64,000 nt of DNA from Caulifigura coniformis (GTDB lineage Bacteria; Planctomycetota; Planctomycetia; Planctomycetales; Planctomycetaceae): contig NZ_CP036271.1 in assembly GCF_007745175.1 (NCBI RefSeq), forward strand, positions 3,732,314 through 3,796,313. Reading direction: 5' to 3'. The position numbers and the translations under genes were made by a program. The notes below the pieces were generated by a model. The model had not been told where the DNA came from and made no database searches. It saw nothing but the letters and a program-made list of their open reading frames with translations. The first letter of the stretch is position 1. Each line of letters opens with the position of its first letter. Shown here piece after piece: positions 1 to 9,191 of the stretch.

Positions 1-1
1 G

Positions 2-553
2 ACCGGCTCGCTGGGACGAGGCCTCGCTGTGGCCGGCATCGTCGCCATCCCGGGCGTGGCCGTCTTGATCGCCCCTGGGTTCCAGCCCGGCCAGTTCGGT
101 GCCCCGGCGTTTCTGGCGATTGCGATTCCCTTGAGTCTGGGGGTGATGTCGTGCGTCCGACTGGTGAACGACCTCGGGGAATGGGTTGCGGCGACGTCGA
201 CTCGACATGAGGCCCTGGCGTTTGCGTTCACCGGATCCATGACCCGCTCGCGTCAGGCGCTCGTGACTTTGGCCGCGGTGCTGGGAGGCCTGAGTCTCCT
301 CACGCCGCAACTCGTCCCATCCGCGGTGAGGGCCGGAGTCTGGGTATCCGTCTGGGCCATGGCCGCCAGCCAGTGCATCTTCCCACTGCTCCTTTCGGGG
401 CGCCTCGGCCGACTGATTGTCCGTGATGGAGAACGGGGCCTGGACACGGTCGACGATCACGTTGTCGCCGCTCCGATCCGTCTGGAGCCGGTGATTGAGG
501 CGCCACATTTCGAGCTGGAAACGACCCGCCGGCGCGTCCGCAGTGCCGGGTGA
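2..553 (+). CDS. Membrane protein, C-terminal part (5' end outside window)
   Basis: The frame is open from the first bases of the window, so the gene probably begins upstream; a GTG at 29 is the first possible internal start. What is visible starts with hydrophobic sequence (about two membrane segments), has another pair of hydrophobic stretches around residues 75-125, and ends in a basic, Arg-rich tail. I do not recognise the family. The next gene follows after about 120 bases on the same strand. The function is unknown and the call is only that this is the end of an integral membrane protein. Confidence 0.55.
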   Translation, partial: TGSLGRGLAVAGIVAIPGVAVLIAPGFQPGQFGAPAFLAIAIPLSLGVMSCVRLVNDLGEWVAATSTRHEALAFAFTGSMTRSRQALVTLAAVLGGLSLLTPQLVPSAVRAGVWVSVWAMAASQCIFPLLLSGRLGRLIVRDGERGLDTVDDHVVAAPIRLEPVIEAPHFELETTRRRVRSAG

Positions 554-677
554 GGGCCTGCATAGGGGGGCCGTGCCGCCGGAGTCTCGCGGAGTGATGG
601 CGGTTCCGGTAGCTTGACGTGGTGGGGATGGCGTTTGTCAGCCATCCCGTCACGCACGACGCCCGTTGCAGTATTCC

Positions 678-992
678 ATGTCGACCTCGGATCAAGACGA
701 CACCCCGACGCCCCAGGATTCGGATGTCAGGCGCACTGCGCCGCTGAACATTCCTCCGCCATCCTTCACCACGCTCCTGCAGATGCTGGCCACGCAGGCG
801 ATGGCGGCAATGGGGCTCATTCCAGGCCCGGATGGCAAGTCCCACAAGGAGCCGGCCGTCGCGAAGCATTTCGTCGATCTGCTCGGCGTCCTCGAGGTGA
901 AGTGCAAAGGGAATCTCGACTCCGCGGAGGCGAAGATGCTCGACACCCTGCTGCATGACCTGCGAATGGCGTTCGTCCAGGCCTCGAAGTAA
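678..992 (+). CDS. DUF1844 family protein
   Basis: This 104-residue protein matches the DUF1844 pattern. It has a polar N-terminus, then [20 protein letters not shown] with an amphipathic helix and a GLIPGP turn, then a helix with [15 protein letters not shown] and a closing helix [14 protein letters not shown]1844 proteins are small cytosolic helical proteins of unknown role, common in planctomycetes and other bacteria. The start is taken as ATG 678 (MSTSDQ) rather than the TTG four codons upstream. It is complete and has the usual family length. It precedes the epimerase gene by about 60 bases on the same strand, so co-transcription is possible. Confidence 0.85.
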   Translation: MSTSDQDDTPTPQDSDVRRTAPLNIPPPSFTTLLQMLATQAMAAMGLIPGPDGKSHKEPAVAKHFVDLLGVLEVKCKGNLDSAEAKMLDTLLHDLRMAFVQASK

Positions 993-1050
993 CCCTTCTT
1001 CCCGGCCGCGTCGCGTCTGGGCCGTCCTCTATTCGATTGATGGAATCTTC

Positions 1051-2019
1051 ATGGCCAAGTGCCTTGTCACCGGCGGCGCCGGATTCATCGGCAGCCACCT
1101 GACGGAGCGGCTGCTCGCAAACGGCCACCAGGTGACTATTGTCGATGACATGTCGACGGGGCGGCGTGAGAATCTCCGGAAGGTCGAATCGCATCCGGCC
1201 CTGCGGATCGTCCCCGGATCGATCACCGACCAGATCGTCCTGACGGAAGCAGTGCGCGACGCGGACGTGGTGTATCACCTGGCCGCCGCGGTGGGCGTCA
1301 AGCTCGTCGCGGATGACCCCGTTCGCACCATCGAAACGAACATCTATCCGACCGAACTGCTGCTGAGGCTCGCCGTCCAGCGGCAATGCCGATTCTTTCT
1401 CGCGTCGACGAGCGAGGTGTACGGCAAGAACCAGAAGGAAGTCTGGACCGAGGAGGACGACATCCACCTGGGGCCGACATCCAAGCCGCGATGGGCCTAC
1501 GGCTGTTCGAAGGCGATCGACGAGTTTCTGGCTCTGGCGTACCACCGCAAGTTCGGCCTGCCGGTCGTCATCGGGCGGTTTTTCAACGTGGTCGGCCCGC
1601 GGCAGGTCGGCCATTACGGAATGGTAATCCCCCGCTTTGTGGATCAGGCTCTTTCGGGCGGACCGATCGTGGTCTATGACGACGGCGGACAGGTCCGCTG
1701 CTTCGCCCATGTCCGGGAAGTCGTCGAGGCCGTTCATCGGCTGACGGAGACTCCCGCCGCGGCAGGCAAGATCTTCAACATCGGCAGCGATCAGCCGATT
1801 TCGGTCCGCCAGCTGGCGGAGGCGGTTGCGGCGAAGGTGAATCCCGACATCCGGATCGAGACCATGCCCTACCATGTGGCGTACGGACACGACTTTGAAG
1901 ACGTGCGACGACGAGTTCCAGACGTCTCCCGTCTGCGGAACACGCTGGGGCAGGTTCCGACGGCGACCTTGAGCGAGATCCTGGACGAAATTATCGCGTG
2001 GAAGCGCTCGGGAGCGTAA
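1051..2019 (+). CDS. NAD-dependent epimerase/dehydratase (extended SDR)
   Basis: This 322-residue extended short-chain dehydrogenase/reductase probably acts on a nucleotide sugar (UDP-glucose 4-epimerase or UDP-glucuronate decarboxylase type). The N-terminal Rossmann motif is [10 protein letters not shown] at residues 7-16, and the acidic turn IVDDMSTG binds the NAD ribose. The catalytic set is visible as the STSEVYG serine region and YGCSK (YxxxK), followed by [11 protein letters not shown], typical of UDP-sugar enzymes. ATG 1051 is chosen because the Rossmann motif begins immediately after it; the frame is open further upstream but that part overlaps the DUF1844 gene. The exact substrate cannot be fixed from sequence alone. 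Confidence 0.9.
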   Translation: MAKCLVTGGAGFIGSHLTERLLANGHQVTIVDDMSTGRRENLRKVESHPALRIVPGSITDQIVLTEAVRDADVVYHLAAAVGVKLVADDPVRTIETNIYPTELLLRLAVQRQCRFFLASTSEVYGKNQKEVWTEEDDIHLGPTSKPRWAYGCSKAIDEFLALAYHRKFGLPVVIGRFFNVVGPRQVGHYGMVIPRFVDQALSGGPIVVYDDGGQVRCFAHVREVVEAVHRLTETPAAAGKIFNIGSDQPISVRQLAEAVAAKVNPDIRIETMPYHVAYGHDFEDVRRRVPDVSRLRNTLGQVPTATLSEILDEIIAWKRSGA

Positions 2020-2084
2020 CAGCCGGGCGGGACCGGCCTTCGGATCGTTGGACGAAAGAATAAACCGGGCGGGGGGCGCATCTT

Positions 2085-2678
2085 ATGGATAACGCGTCCG
2101 AGTCCGGAGAGCCCCCGTTGAAGGTTGTCCCTGGCGGGCAGCAAACGCTGCTGGCCTCGCTGTTTCACGAGCATGCCGATCGCCTTCGCGGCATGCTCTG
2201 GGGTGTGCTGCGGAACCGCGATGCCGTCGAGGATGTGGTGCAAACCACGTTTGCAAAAGCACTTGAGTCAAGTGGTGAGGTTCGGTCGGTCTCCTGGAAA
2301 GCGTGGCTGTTCCAGGTGGCCTACAACGAGGCCATGTTGTTGCGGCGGAAAGAGGGTGTGCGGCAACGGGCGTTTCAGAAGATCTCGGCCGGGCAGCAGC
2401 CGCCCGGGGATGCGTGGCCAGGTGACGGTCTTGCGGCGCGGGAACTCGTCGATCAGGTCGGGCGACTTTTAGCCGAACTGCCGCCGGAACAGCGGGAAGT
2501 GGTGCGCCGGCGGATGCATCAGGAACAGACGTTCGCGGAGATCGCCGCGGATCTGGGAGTCCCCCTGGGGACGGTCCTGACCCGCATGCGGCTCGCGACC
2601 GACAAACTGCGGAAAGCGCTCCAGCGAACGGACAGCCATCACGGAGGTGGCGAAGAGAGAAGTGGCGAACAACGATGA
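2085..2678 (+). CDS. RNA polymerase sigma factor, ECF type
   Basis: This 197-residue protein has the two-domain plan of extracytoplasmic-function sigma factors. Region 2 lies around residues 25-65 (LFHEHADRLRGMLWG, then DAVEDVVQTTFAKAL). Region 4 lies around residues 135-185, with LPPEQREVVRRRMHQ and the helix-turn-helix TFAEIAADLGVPLGTV. It would direct RNA polymerase to a specific regulon in the cytoplasm. It overlaps the next gene by ATGA at 2675-2678 and so is translationally coupled to a putative anti-sigma factor. Its regulon may include the operon itself, but no autoregulated promoter was identified. Confidence 0.92.
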   Translation: MDNASESGEPPLKVVPGGQQTLLASLFHEHADRLRGMLWGVLRNRDAVEDVVQTTFAKALESSGEVRSVSWKAWLFQVAYNEAMLLRRKEGVRQRAFQKISAGQQPPGDAWPGDGLAARELVDQVGRLLAELPPEQREVVRRRMHQEQTFAEIAADLGVPLGTVLTRMRLATDKLRKALQRTDSHHGGGEERSGEQR

Positions 2679-3157
2679 ACTCCGAGTTAAACATTCTTGC
2701 CCTGCGATACGCTCTTGATGAGCTGCCGGACGCCGAGGCCCGCGCCTTTGAGGGGCGGCTGGCGGTCGACCAGGCCGCCCGCGAGGCGCTGGCTGATGTG
2801 GTGATTCTCACCTCAGCCGTCCGCCAGCTTCCCGCGCCGGTTCCCGCCGTTGCCAACGTCTCCGTCGGCGGTCGACGCTCCCGGATGGCTGCCATCGTGT
2901 CGTGCGCCGCCGCCTGCCTGCTCCTGCTCGTTGTGATCAGGATGCCGCAGCCGGGCCCGTTGGTCTCCAATGGTCAGTCCTTCGAGAACACGGAGATCGT
3001 CGGCGCCTGGTCGGAGCTCGGCAGCGACGACCTGCTCGTCTCGGAATTCGAGTCGGACTTCTCCCGTGACGACACAGCCTCGGAGATCCCGGACTGGATG
3101 GTCGCCGCCGTGCTGGAAGATGTAGAAGTCGCGCCGCGCGAGGAGGGGACGCTATGA
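2675..3157 (+). CDS. Putative membrane-anchored anti-sigma factor
   Basis: This 160-residue protein starts at an ATGA overlap with the sigma factor gene, which is the main reason for the call. The N-terminal 50 residues are helical and acidic (ALRYALDELPDAEARAFEG), resembling the start of anti-sigma domains that occlude an ECF sigma factor. One transmembrane segment follows at about residues 70-90 (MAAIVSCAAACLLLLVV), then an acidic tail. The zinc-binding HxxxCxxC signature of ZAS-type anti-sigma factors is absent. Its stop overlaps the next start, again by ATGA. The function is inferred from position and topology. Confidence 0.75.
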   Translation: MNSELNILALRYALDELPDAEARAFEGRLAVDQAAREALADVVILTSAVRQLPAPVPAVANVSVGGRRSRMAAIVSCAAACLLLLVVIRMPQPGPLVSNGQSFENTEIVGAWSELGSDDLLVSEFESDFSRDDTASEIPDWMVAAVLEDVEVAPREEGTL

Positions 3158-3858
3158 CCTCACTCCAGAATTCAGGGGCTCGAATGCTGCTCGGCGCGGC
3201 TCTGGTGCTTGGCTCCGGCCCGTCGGGATTGGCCCAATCGGAAAAGAAGACAGAAGTGCCGACGTCGAAGCCCGCCGTCCAGGCGGCCGATCTCGAAGTC
3301 GTCAACGAAGATGCTGCGCTCGAGTTCGCGAAGCGACATCATCCGGAACTCGCGAAGCTTCTGGGACCGATGAAGGCCGCATCGCCCAGGGACTACCAGA
3401 AGGCGATTCGCGAGCTCGACCGCGTCAGCGACCGACTGATCCGCATGGAGACTCGCTCGCCGGACCGCTATGCCATCGAGATCGAGCTGTGGAAAACCGA
3501 ATCACGGCTTCGGCTGGTGGCGGCCAAGACGGCGATGCTGGACGACGATGAGCGCCGCGAGCAGATTGAAAAACTGGTCAACGAACGGAATCAACTGCGA
3601 GTTCGGCTGTATGAGTTCGAACGGGATGAGGCCCGGCAGCGCATTGTGCAGCTCGACAGGCAGATCGAGTCGCTCAAAAGCCAGGAGTCGCAGGCCGTTC
3701 GAAAAGAAGTCGATCGGCTGGTGAATTCCGCGAGGTCGAGCGCCAAACGGGTCAAGACGCGTCTCAAGAACAAGGCCGGGGAAGGGGCGGCGCCGCTGGA
3801 AAAGCCGAAGGCCGCCGACCCGAAGCGCGCGCCGGGGTCCCCCGGCGCATCTCAATAG
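3154..3858 (+). CDS. Exported coiled-coil protein of unknown function
   Basis: This 234-residue protein has a signal peptide (MLLGAALVLGSGPSGLA, cleaved near AQS). A long charged helical region follows at about residues 55-205, rich in Glu, Arg, Lys and Leu heptads, and the tail is Pro/Lys-rich. It is the third gene of the sigma/anti-sigma cluster and is joined to the anti-sigma gene by an ATGA overlap, so it is probably periplasmic and may be a partner or sensor of the anti-sigma protein. No named domain is recognised. The following DUF1549/1553 gene starts about 54 bases downstream on the same strand. Confidence 0.75.
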   Translation: MTSLQNSGARMLLGAALVLGSGPSGLAQSEKKTEVPTSKPAVQAADLEVVNEDAALEFAKRHHPELAKLLGPMKAASPRDYQKAIRELDRVSDRLIRMETRSPDRYAIEIELWKTESRLRLVAAKTAMLDDDERREQIEKLVNERNQLRVRLYEFERDEARQRIVQLDRQIESLKSQESQAVRKEVDRLVNSARSSAKRVKTRLKNKAGEGAAPLEKPKAADPKRAPGSPGASQ

Positions 3859-3911
3859 GTCGAGTGAGAAGGATTGCGGCGAGTTTCCGTGGAATCCGGG
3901 GGGTGTCTGGG

Positions 3912-6680
3912 ATGAACGTCATGCGGAACACTTATTTTCGCTCTCTTGCGTTGGTCGCCCTGTTCGCAGGAACGATCGCGCAGGCCGCCGATCCTCTCCC
4001 GCAGGCCAGTGAGCGTTTCAAGACCACCGACGTCCAGGAAGTGCCCGACTTCCAGCGGCATCTCGTGCCACTGATGGGACGGGTCGGCTGCAACGGTCGG
4101 GCCTGCCACGGGTCGTTCCAGGGGCAGGGAGGCTTCCGCCTGTCGCTGTTCGGTTACGACTTCAAGATGGACCATGACGGACTGATGGAGCGGATCGACC
4201 TCGAGAATCCGCTCAAGAGCTACGCCCTCGAGAAGCCCTCAATGGTCGTCGAGCACGAAGGGGGGCTGAAGCTGAAGCCGGGTACCTGGGAATACAACCT
4301 CTTCGCACAATGGCTCAAAACGGGCGCGAAGCCGCGTCCGGCCGAGCCTGCGGACCTCTCCCGCCTGGAAGTGACCCCCTCCGAAATTCGCTTCGCCAAG
4401 ACCGGCGAGAAGATCCAGCTCCGGGCCGTGGCAATCTGGGAAGATGGTTCGCGTGAAGACGTGACCTGCCTGACGCGGTTCGTGACGAACGATCCGGCGG
4501 TTGCGGAAGTCAGCCCGGAAGGCGTCGTGACGGGCGTCGATGCGGGCGATACGCATGTCGTGGCGTTCTACGACAACGGCATCGTCCCGGTGCCGGTCCT
4601 GCGTCCTTATTCCGAGCGGACGGGCGAGAAGTTCCCGCAGGTCGCCGCGACGACGAAAGTTGATGAACTCGTCATCTCCAAGCTCGCCAAACTGGGGGCG
4701 GTTCCCTCCGACGTCTGTGCGGACGAGGAATTCCTGAGGCGGGTCAGCCTGGATATCGCGGGCACGCTGCCGTCGTCCAACGAAGTGCGCGCGTTTCTCA
4801 GCGACTCGGCCTCGGACAAGCGGGCCCGGAAGGTCGAGGAACTCCTCGCGACGCCGGCCTATGCCGCCCGCTGGACGACGATGCTCTGCGACATCACTGG
4901 CAACAACGATACACAGCTCAACAACATCACCGCCGCCCGCGGCCGCGCCAGCCAGGAATGGTACGACTGGATCTACAAGCGGGTCGCCGAGAATACCCCG
5001 TACGACCAGTTGATGGAGGGGATCATCCTCGCCGTCAGCCGGAATCCGGGCGAGTCGTACTACGACTACTGCGTCCGCACGAGCAAGATGTACGGCAAGA
5101 ATCCGACCGCGAGCTTCGCGGAGCAGCCGGGCCTGACCTACTTCTGGGGCCGGCAGAACTTCGACCAGCCCGAAGAGCGGGCCATCGGCTTCGCGTATGC
5201 CTTCATGGGAATTCGCATCCAGTGCGCCCAGTGCCACAAGCACCCCTTCGATGAATGGACGCAGGAAGATTTCACGCAGTTCCAGGCCTTCTTCGATCGC
5301 GTGCGTTTCGGCAAGACGGCTCCGACCTCCAACACTCTCACCCGGGCCCAGGACCAGGAAGACCTCCAGAAGGTGCTGGCCGACATTGGCATGACGGGCA
5401 AGAAGACCGGAGCGGATCGCCGGGAACTGGAAGCGAAGGCCAGGGATGGGCAGGTCGTTCCCGCGTCCGATCTCGGAATCCTGGCCGCCACCAGGACTGT
5501 GGACAAGAAGGCGAAGAAGGAAGGCCGGCAGGTCGCCGGCAAGGGAACCAAAGTCGCCCGCCTGCTGAAAAGCGAGGAACTGATCAACGTCGGCGCGATT
5601 GATGATCCGCGGAAGCCAGTGATGGAATGGCTGCGGAACCCCGAGAACAGGCTGTTCGCACGTGCGTTCGTGAACCGCGTCTGGGCCCAGTATTTCCATC
5701 GGGGAATTGTCGAACCGACGGACGACTTGTCGCTTGCGAATCCTCCCTCCAACGAGCCGCTGCTTGATTACCTGGCGGACGGTTTCGTGAAGAGCGGCTA
5801 CGACATGAAGTGGCTGCACCGAACGATCGTCAGCAGCGACACCTATCAGCGAAGCTGGCGTCCCAACGAAACCAACCGCCTCGACGAACGGAACTTCAGC
5901 CGGGCAATTCCGCGGCGGCTGCCTGCGGAAGTGGCGGTTGACGCCGTCAAGTGCGCGACGGCCGGTTCATCCGCCAACCTCGCAATGCGTGACCAGCTCG
6001 ACGGGCGCATGGTTGTCTACCCGGGGACGGGCAATCGCAACACGGGCGGGCCCTATGCCCTCAACGTGTTTGGCCGCTCGCTGCGTGAGAACAACTGCGA
6101 CTGCGAACGGTCTGCCGAGCCGAGTCTCCTCCAGACTCTCTACCTCCGGAACGATGGCGACACCCTGGCTGCCATCGATCGCCGCGACGGCTGGCTGGCA
6201 GAGACCGCGAAAACGATGAAAGTTCCGTTCTCGGCTCAGGCCGGCGAGCCCGAATCGGGTGATCGCAGCGAGCGGAAGCGGCTCAAGGAAACCTACGACC
6301 GCCGCGTCGCCGCCCTCAAGGAACAGGCCAAAGCGGCCGAGGCGGCCGGCGACAAGAAGGAGCTTCAGAAAGCCGAGCGTCAGCTGGCGGCCGCGAAGGC
6401 CCGCTATGCCGGAATGCTGAAAGGCGCCGCCAGCGACAAGGCCGAAGCCAGGTCGGAGAATGCCGGAGCAGCGAGCAAAGGGAACGCCTTGAAGATCTCG
6501 GAGGCCGAGTCCGCCTCGATGGTCGAGGAGGCCTATCTCCGGGTGCTGAGCCGGTTCCCGTCGCCGGACGAATCGAAGATCGCCGTCGAGGCCATTCAGA
6601 ATGCATCTGATCCGATGAACGGATTGCGGGATGTGCTCTGGGCACTGCTCAACACCAAGGAATTCATCGTCAACCACTGA
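3912..6680 (+). CDS. DUF1549/DUF1553 protein with Ig-like domain
   Basis: This 922-residue secreted protein is of the planctomycete cytochrome-associated type. A signal peptide covers about residues 1-24 (LALVALFAGTIAQA). Next comes a region with CNGRACHGSFQGQGGF, then a bacterial Ig-like (Big_2) domain around residues 160-240. DUF1549 follows with CAQCHKHPFDEW, a CxxCH haem-type motif, and DUF1553 comes after it (RLFARAFVNRVWAQYFHRG). An Ala/Lys-rich coiled-coil insertion sits near residues 790-860. Such genes are almost always followed by a DUF1501 gene, as here. ATG 3912 is chosen over an upstream GTG because the signal peptide begins there. The biochemical role of the family is not established. 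Confidence 0.93.
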   Translation: MNVMRNTYFRSLALVALFAGTIAQAADPLPQASERFKTTDVQEVPDFQRHLVPLMGRVGCNGRACHGSFQGQGGFRLSLFGYDFKMDHDGLMERIDLENPLKSYALEKPSMVVEHEGGLKLKPGTWEYNLFAQWLKTGAKPRPAEPADLSRLEVTPSEIRFAKTGEKIQLRAVAIWEDGSREDVTCLTRFVTNDPAVAEVSPEGVVTGVDAGDTHVVAFYDNGIVPVPVLRPYSERTGEKFPQVAATTKVDELVISKLAKLGAVPSDVCADEEFLRRVSLDIAGTLPSSNEVRAFLSDSASDKRARKVEELLATPAYAARWTTMLCDITGNNDTQLNNITAARGRASQEWYDWIYKRVAENTPYDQLMEGIILAVSRNPGESYYDYCVRTSKMYGKNPTASFAEQPGLTYFWGRQNFDQPEERAIGFAYAFMGIRIQCAQCHKHPFDEWTQEDFTQFQAFFDRVRFGKTAPTSNTLTRAQDQEDLQKVLADIGMTGKKTGADRRELEAKARDGQVVPASDLGILAATRTVDKKAKKEGRQVAGKGTKVARLLKSEELINVGAIDDPRKPVMEWLRNPENRLFARAFVNRVWAQYFHRGIVEPTDDLSLANPPSNEPLLDYLADGFVKSGYDMKWLHRTIVSSDTYQRSWRPNETNRLDERNFSRAIPRRLPAEVAVDAVKCATAGSSANLAMRDQLDGRMVVYPGTGNRNTGGPYALNVFGRSLRENNCDCERSAEPSLLQTLYLRNDGDTLAAIDRRDGWLAETAKTMKVPFSAQAGEPESGDRSERKRLKETYDRRVAALKEQAKAAEAAGDKKELQKAERQLAAAKARYAGMLKGAASDKAEARSENAGAASKGNALKISEAESASMVEEAYLRVLSRFPSPDESKIAVEAIQNASDPMNGLRDVLWALLNTKEFIVNH

Positions 6681-6781
6681 TGCGTCTGGCGGTGCAGGGG
6701 GCATCAGCCGCCTGAGTTCCGCCGCGTGAACTGACTGCGATCGCCCACGTACTGATTCCAATTCAAAGTCGGGAGTACCCC

Positions 6782-8083
6782 ATGGCGCTGCATATTGATT
6801 GCGAAGGATTTGCACGTCGCGATTTCCTCCGGGCCGGTTCGCTGGCGCTCGGCGGGCTGTCGCTCGGCAGCTACCTGCGGATGGCATCGGCCGGTGAAGT
6901 GGCTTCCGCGGCGAAAGCCAAGGCGGCGATCTTCATCAATCTCCGCGGCGGTCCGTCGCACATGGACATGTTCGATCCCAAGCCGGAGTCGGCGTCCGAG
7001 TACCGCGGCGAATTCAACACGATCCCCACTGGCGTTCCCGGAGTTCACTTCAGCGAACACCTCCCGCACCTCGCCAGCTGCACCGACAAGTTCGCGCTCC
7101 TGAGAGGCGTGACGCACACCCTTGCAGCCCACGAACTCGGAACCCTCTACGTCAACACGGGCAACCGTCCGCTCCCTTCGCTCGAGTTTCCCGGGTACGG
7201 CTCGGTGGTGACGAAGGAACTCGGCGGGCCGAAAGACCTGCCGCCGTTCGTCGCGATTCCGAACACGGCCCAGCGGGCCGGTTACCTGGGCGTGAAGTAC
7301 GCCCCTCTCAGCACGAGCACGTCTCCCAAGATCGGACAGGCGTACCAGGTGCGCGGCGTGTCGCTGCGCAACGGCCTCACGGTGACCGACGTCCAGCGGC
7401 GCAACAACCTGCTCGATCGCCTCGATACCACCTTCGCCGCCTACGAAAAGCAGGATCAGCTGCTTGAAGGTCTCGATCGCTTTTCCGAACAGGCGCTGTC
7501 AGTGATTACCTCGCCCCGAGCCCGGGAGGCATTCGATATCGGCAAGGAGCCGGAATCGTTCAGCAAGCAGTTCGGCTCCTCCGATTTCGGCGCGAGCTGC
7601 CTGCTGAGTCTGCGGCTTGTCGAATCGGGAGTGCGGTTCGTCACTGTCTCCAGCAATGGCTGGGATACGCACAACAACAACTGGGAATCGCTGAAGACCA
7701 AGCAGCTTCCTCCGTTCGACCAGGGGCTTTCCGGCCTGCTGACCGGCCTTCAGCAGCGTGGACTGCTCGATTCGACGATCGTCTACGTCACGGGCGAGTT
7801 CGGCCGCACTCCGAAGATCAACACCACCCGCGGCGGTCGCGATCACTACCCGCGGTGCATGTTCATGTTGATGGCCGGTGGGGGCATCAAGGGAGGCCAG
7901 GTGCTCGGCGAGAGCGATGACACCGCGAGCGGCCCGAAGAACGACGGTTTCACGCCGGACGACGTGGCCGCGACCTTCTTCCACACGCTCGGCATCGATC
8001 ACCGGAAGGAATACCACACCAATACCGGCCGACCCGTCATGATCGTCCGTGACGGCCGGGTTATCAGCGATCTGCTGGTCTGA
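6782..8083 (+). CDS. DUF1501 domain protein (sulfatase-fold, exported)
   Basis: This 433-residue protein starts with a twin-arginine-like leader (FARRDFLRAGSLALGGLSLG). The mature part has the DUF1501 hallmarks: FINLRGGPSHMDMFDPKP near the N-terminus, a SNGWDTHNNNW segment in the middle, and VTGEFGRTPKIN followed by GGRDHYP towards the C-terminus. DUF1501 is related to the alkaline phosphatase/sulfatase superfamily. It is paired 100 bases downstream of the DUF1549/1553 gene, the conserved planctomycete arrangement. Joint periplasmic action of the two proteins is inferred from that pairing; no substrate is known. A strong hairpin follows at 8112. Confidence 0.93.
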   Translation: MALHIDCEGFARRDFLRAGSLALGGLSLGSYLRMASAGEVASAAKAKAAIFINLRGGPSHMDMFDPKPESASEYRGEFNTIPTGVPGVHFSEHLPHLASCTDKFALLRGVTHTLAAHELGTLYVNTGNRPLPSLEFPGYGSVVTKELGGPKDLPPFVAIPNTAQRAGYLGVKYAPLSTSTSPKIGQAYQVRGVSLRNGLTVTDVQRRNNLLDRLDTTFAAYEKQDQLLEGLDRFSEQALSVITSPRAREAFDIGKEPESFSKQFGSSDFGASCLLSLRLVESGVRFVTVSSNGWDTHNNNWESLKTKQLPPFDQGLSGLLTGLQQRGLLDSTIVYVTGEFGRTPKINTTRGGRDHYPRCMFMLMAGGGIKGGQVLGESDDTASGPKNDGFTPDDVAATFFHTLGIDHRKEYHTNTGRPVMIVRDGRVISDLLV

Positions 8084-8111
8084 TTTCCCCGGAATACCGC
8101 AGTCTCACACG

Positions 8112-8150
8112 ACGCCCGGCGCCGAACTTCGGTGCCGGGCGTTTCTGTTT
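8112..8150 (+). terminator. Rho-independent terminator after the DUF1501 gene
   Basis: A long inverted repeat is visible: ACGCCCGGC at 8112-8120 pairs with GCCGGGCGT at 8133-8141, with further pairing of CCGAA and TTCGG inside. A T-rich stretch follows (8141-8150). It lies 28 bases after the stop codon. Confidence 0.8.
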
Positions 8151-8341
8151 TGCCGGGAATGCGGTCACCCGGTCGTGAGAACTTTGCCGCCGCGCACCGC
8201 CGCTGCTGGTCGGCGCTGATCGCCGCGATACAATCGGCAGATGCGATCAATTGCCGATTCTGGCGCTTTGGTCGCAGCCCACCTGACTTGAGTCGGCGTC
8301 CTGCCGATTCACCCGCCTGACTGCGCACGTTTGGAGAAAGC

Positions 8342-9112
8342 ATGCTGAGTTTGAATCGCTGGCTTGTCCTGGGTATGGCGGCCGTGGCCGGCCTCCAGGC
8401 TCCCTCGATCGTCCACGCCGCTGAGACCGGCACCATTGTTGGCCAGTTCATCTACGATGGCGCCGTTCCGACCCTGGCGCCGAAAGTCGCCAAGGGAGAC
8501 GCGACGGCCCGTGATGCAGCCACCTGCGCCAACGACGAAGTCCCGGATGAATCCCTGGTCGTCGATCCGGAATCGAAGGGCATCGCCAACATCATCGTTT
8601 ATCTCCGCAAGGCTCCGGCCAACATTCCGGCCGAGCTGAAGGAGAGCAAGGAAAAGAACCTGGTCGTCGACCAGAAGGGATGCCGCTACTTCCCGCACGT
8701 CCTCGCCGTGCGGACCGACCAGACGGTGACCTGCGTGTCGTCTGACCCCGTCGCTCACAATGTGAACATTGCACCGTTCACGAATCCGTCCCAGAACTTC
8801 GTCATCCCGGCGAACGACAAGACGGGAACGGCCGTGAAGATGACGAAGCCGGAGTCGCTGCCGGTCAACGTGAAGTGCGACATCCATCCCTGGATGCAGT
8901 CGTACTGGGTCGTTACCGATCATCCTTATGCGGCCGTGACCGATAAGGACGGCAAGTTCAAGATCGAAGGCCTTCCGGTCGGCGAGCACAGCTTTACGGT
9001 GTGGCAGGAATCGGCTGGCTACGTCGAGCGGTCTTTCAAGGTCACTGTGAAAGCCGGCGAGCAGACCCTGCCCCCGGTCAAAGTGCCGGCATCGAAGTTC
9101 AAAAAGAAGTGA
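8342..9112 (+). CDS. Exported cupredoxin-like protein with carboxypeptidase-regulatory domain
   Basis: This 256-residue protein has a signal peptide ending near HAA (residue 27). Residues 30-190 resemble methylamine-utilisation/plastocyanin-like proteins. A complete set of type-1 copper ligands can be read: H139 in VAHNV, C179, H182 and M185 in CDIHPWM, with the C-x2-H-x2-M spacing of amicyanin. Residues 195-245 form a carboxypeptidase-regulatory-like beta-sandwich (DKDGKFKIEGLPVGEHSFTV). Periplasmic electron transfer is plausible but inferred. ATG 8342 is preceded by GGAGAAAGC. A terminator follows at 9141, so the gene is probably a single transcription unit. Confidence 0.85.
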   Translation: MLSLNRWLVLGMAAVAGLQAPSIVHAAETGTIVGQFIYDGAVPTLAPKVAKGDATARDAATCANDEVPDESLVVDPESKGIANIIVYLRKAPANIPAELKESKEKNLVVDQKGCRYFPHVLAVRTDQTVTCVSSDPVAHNVNIAPFTNPSQNFVIPANDKTGTAVKMTKPESLPVNVKCDIHPWMQSYWVVTDHPYAAVTDKDGKFKIEGLPVGEHSFTVWQESAGYVERSFKVTVKAGEQTLPPVKVPASKFKKK

Positions 9113-9140
9113 GCCGCGAAGATCTGTCATCGCTGATCGA

Positions 9141-9170
9141 CCCGCCCGCGACCTGTGGGCGGGTCTTTTT
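9141..9170 (+). terminator. Rho-independent terminator
   Basis: The 7-base arm CCCGCCC (9141-9147) and GGGCGGG (9157-9163) enclose a 9-base loop and are followed directly by TCTTTTT. It lies 28 bases after the stop of the cupredoxin-like gene and just before the small membrane protein gene. Confidence 0.88.
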
Positions 9171-9191
9171 GTGCCCGGAGGGGCCCGATTC

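Noticed and set aside
4239-5819. A 526-codon minus-strand frame inside the DUF1549/1553 gene
   Set aside because: No motif, and biased composition typical of antisense frames; the plus strand holds the recognised domains.
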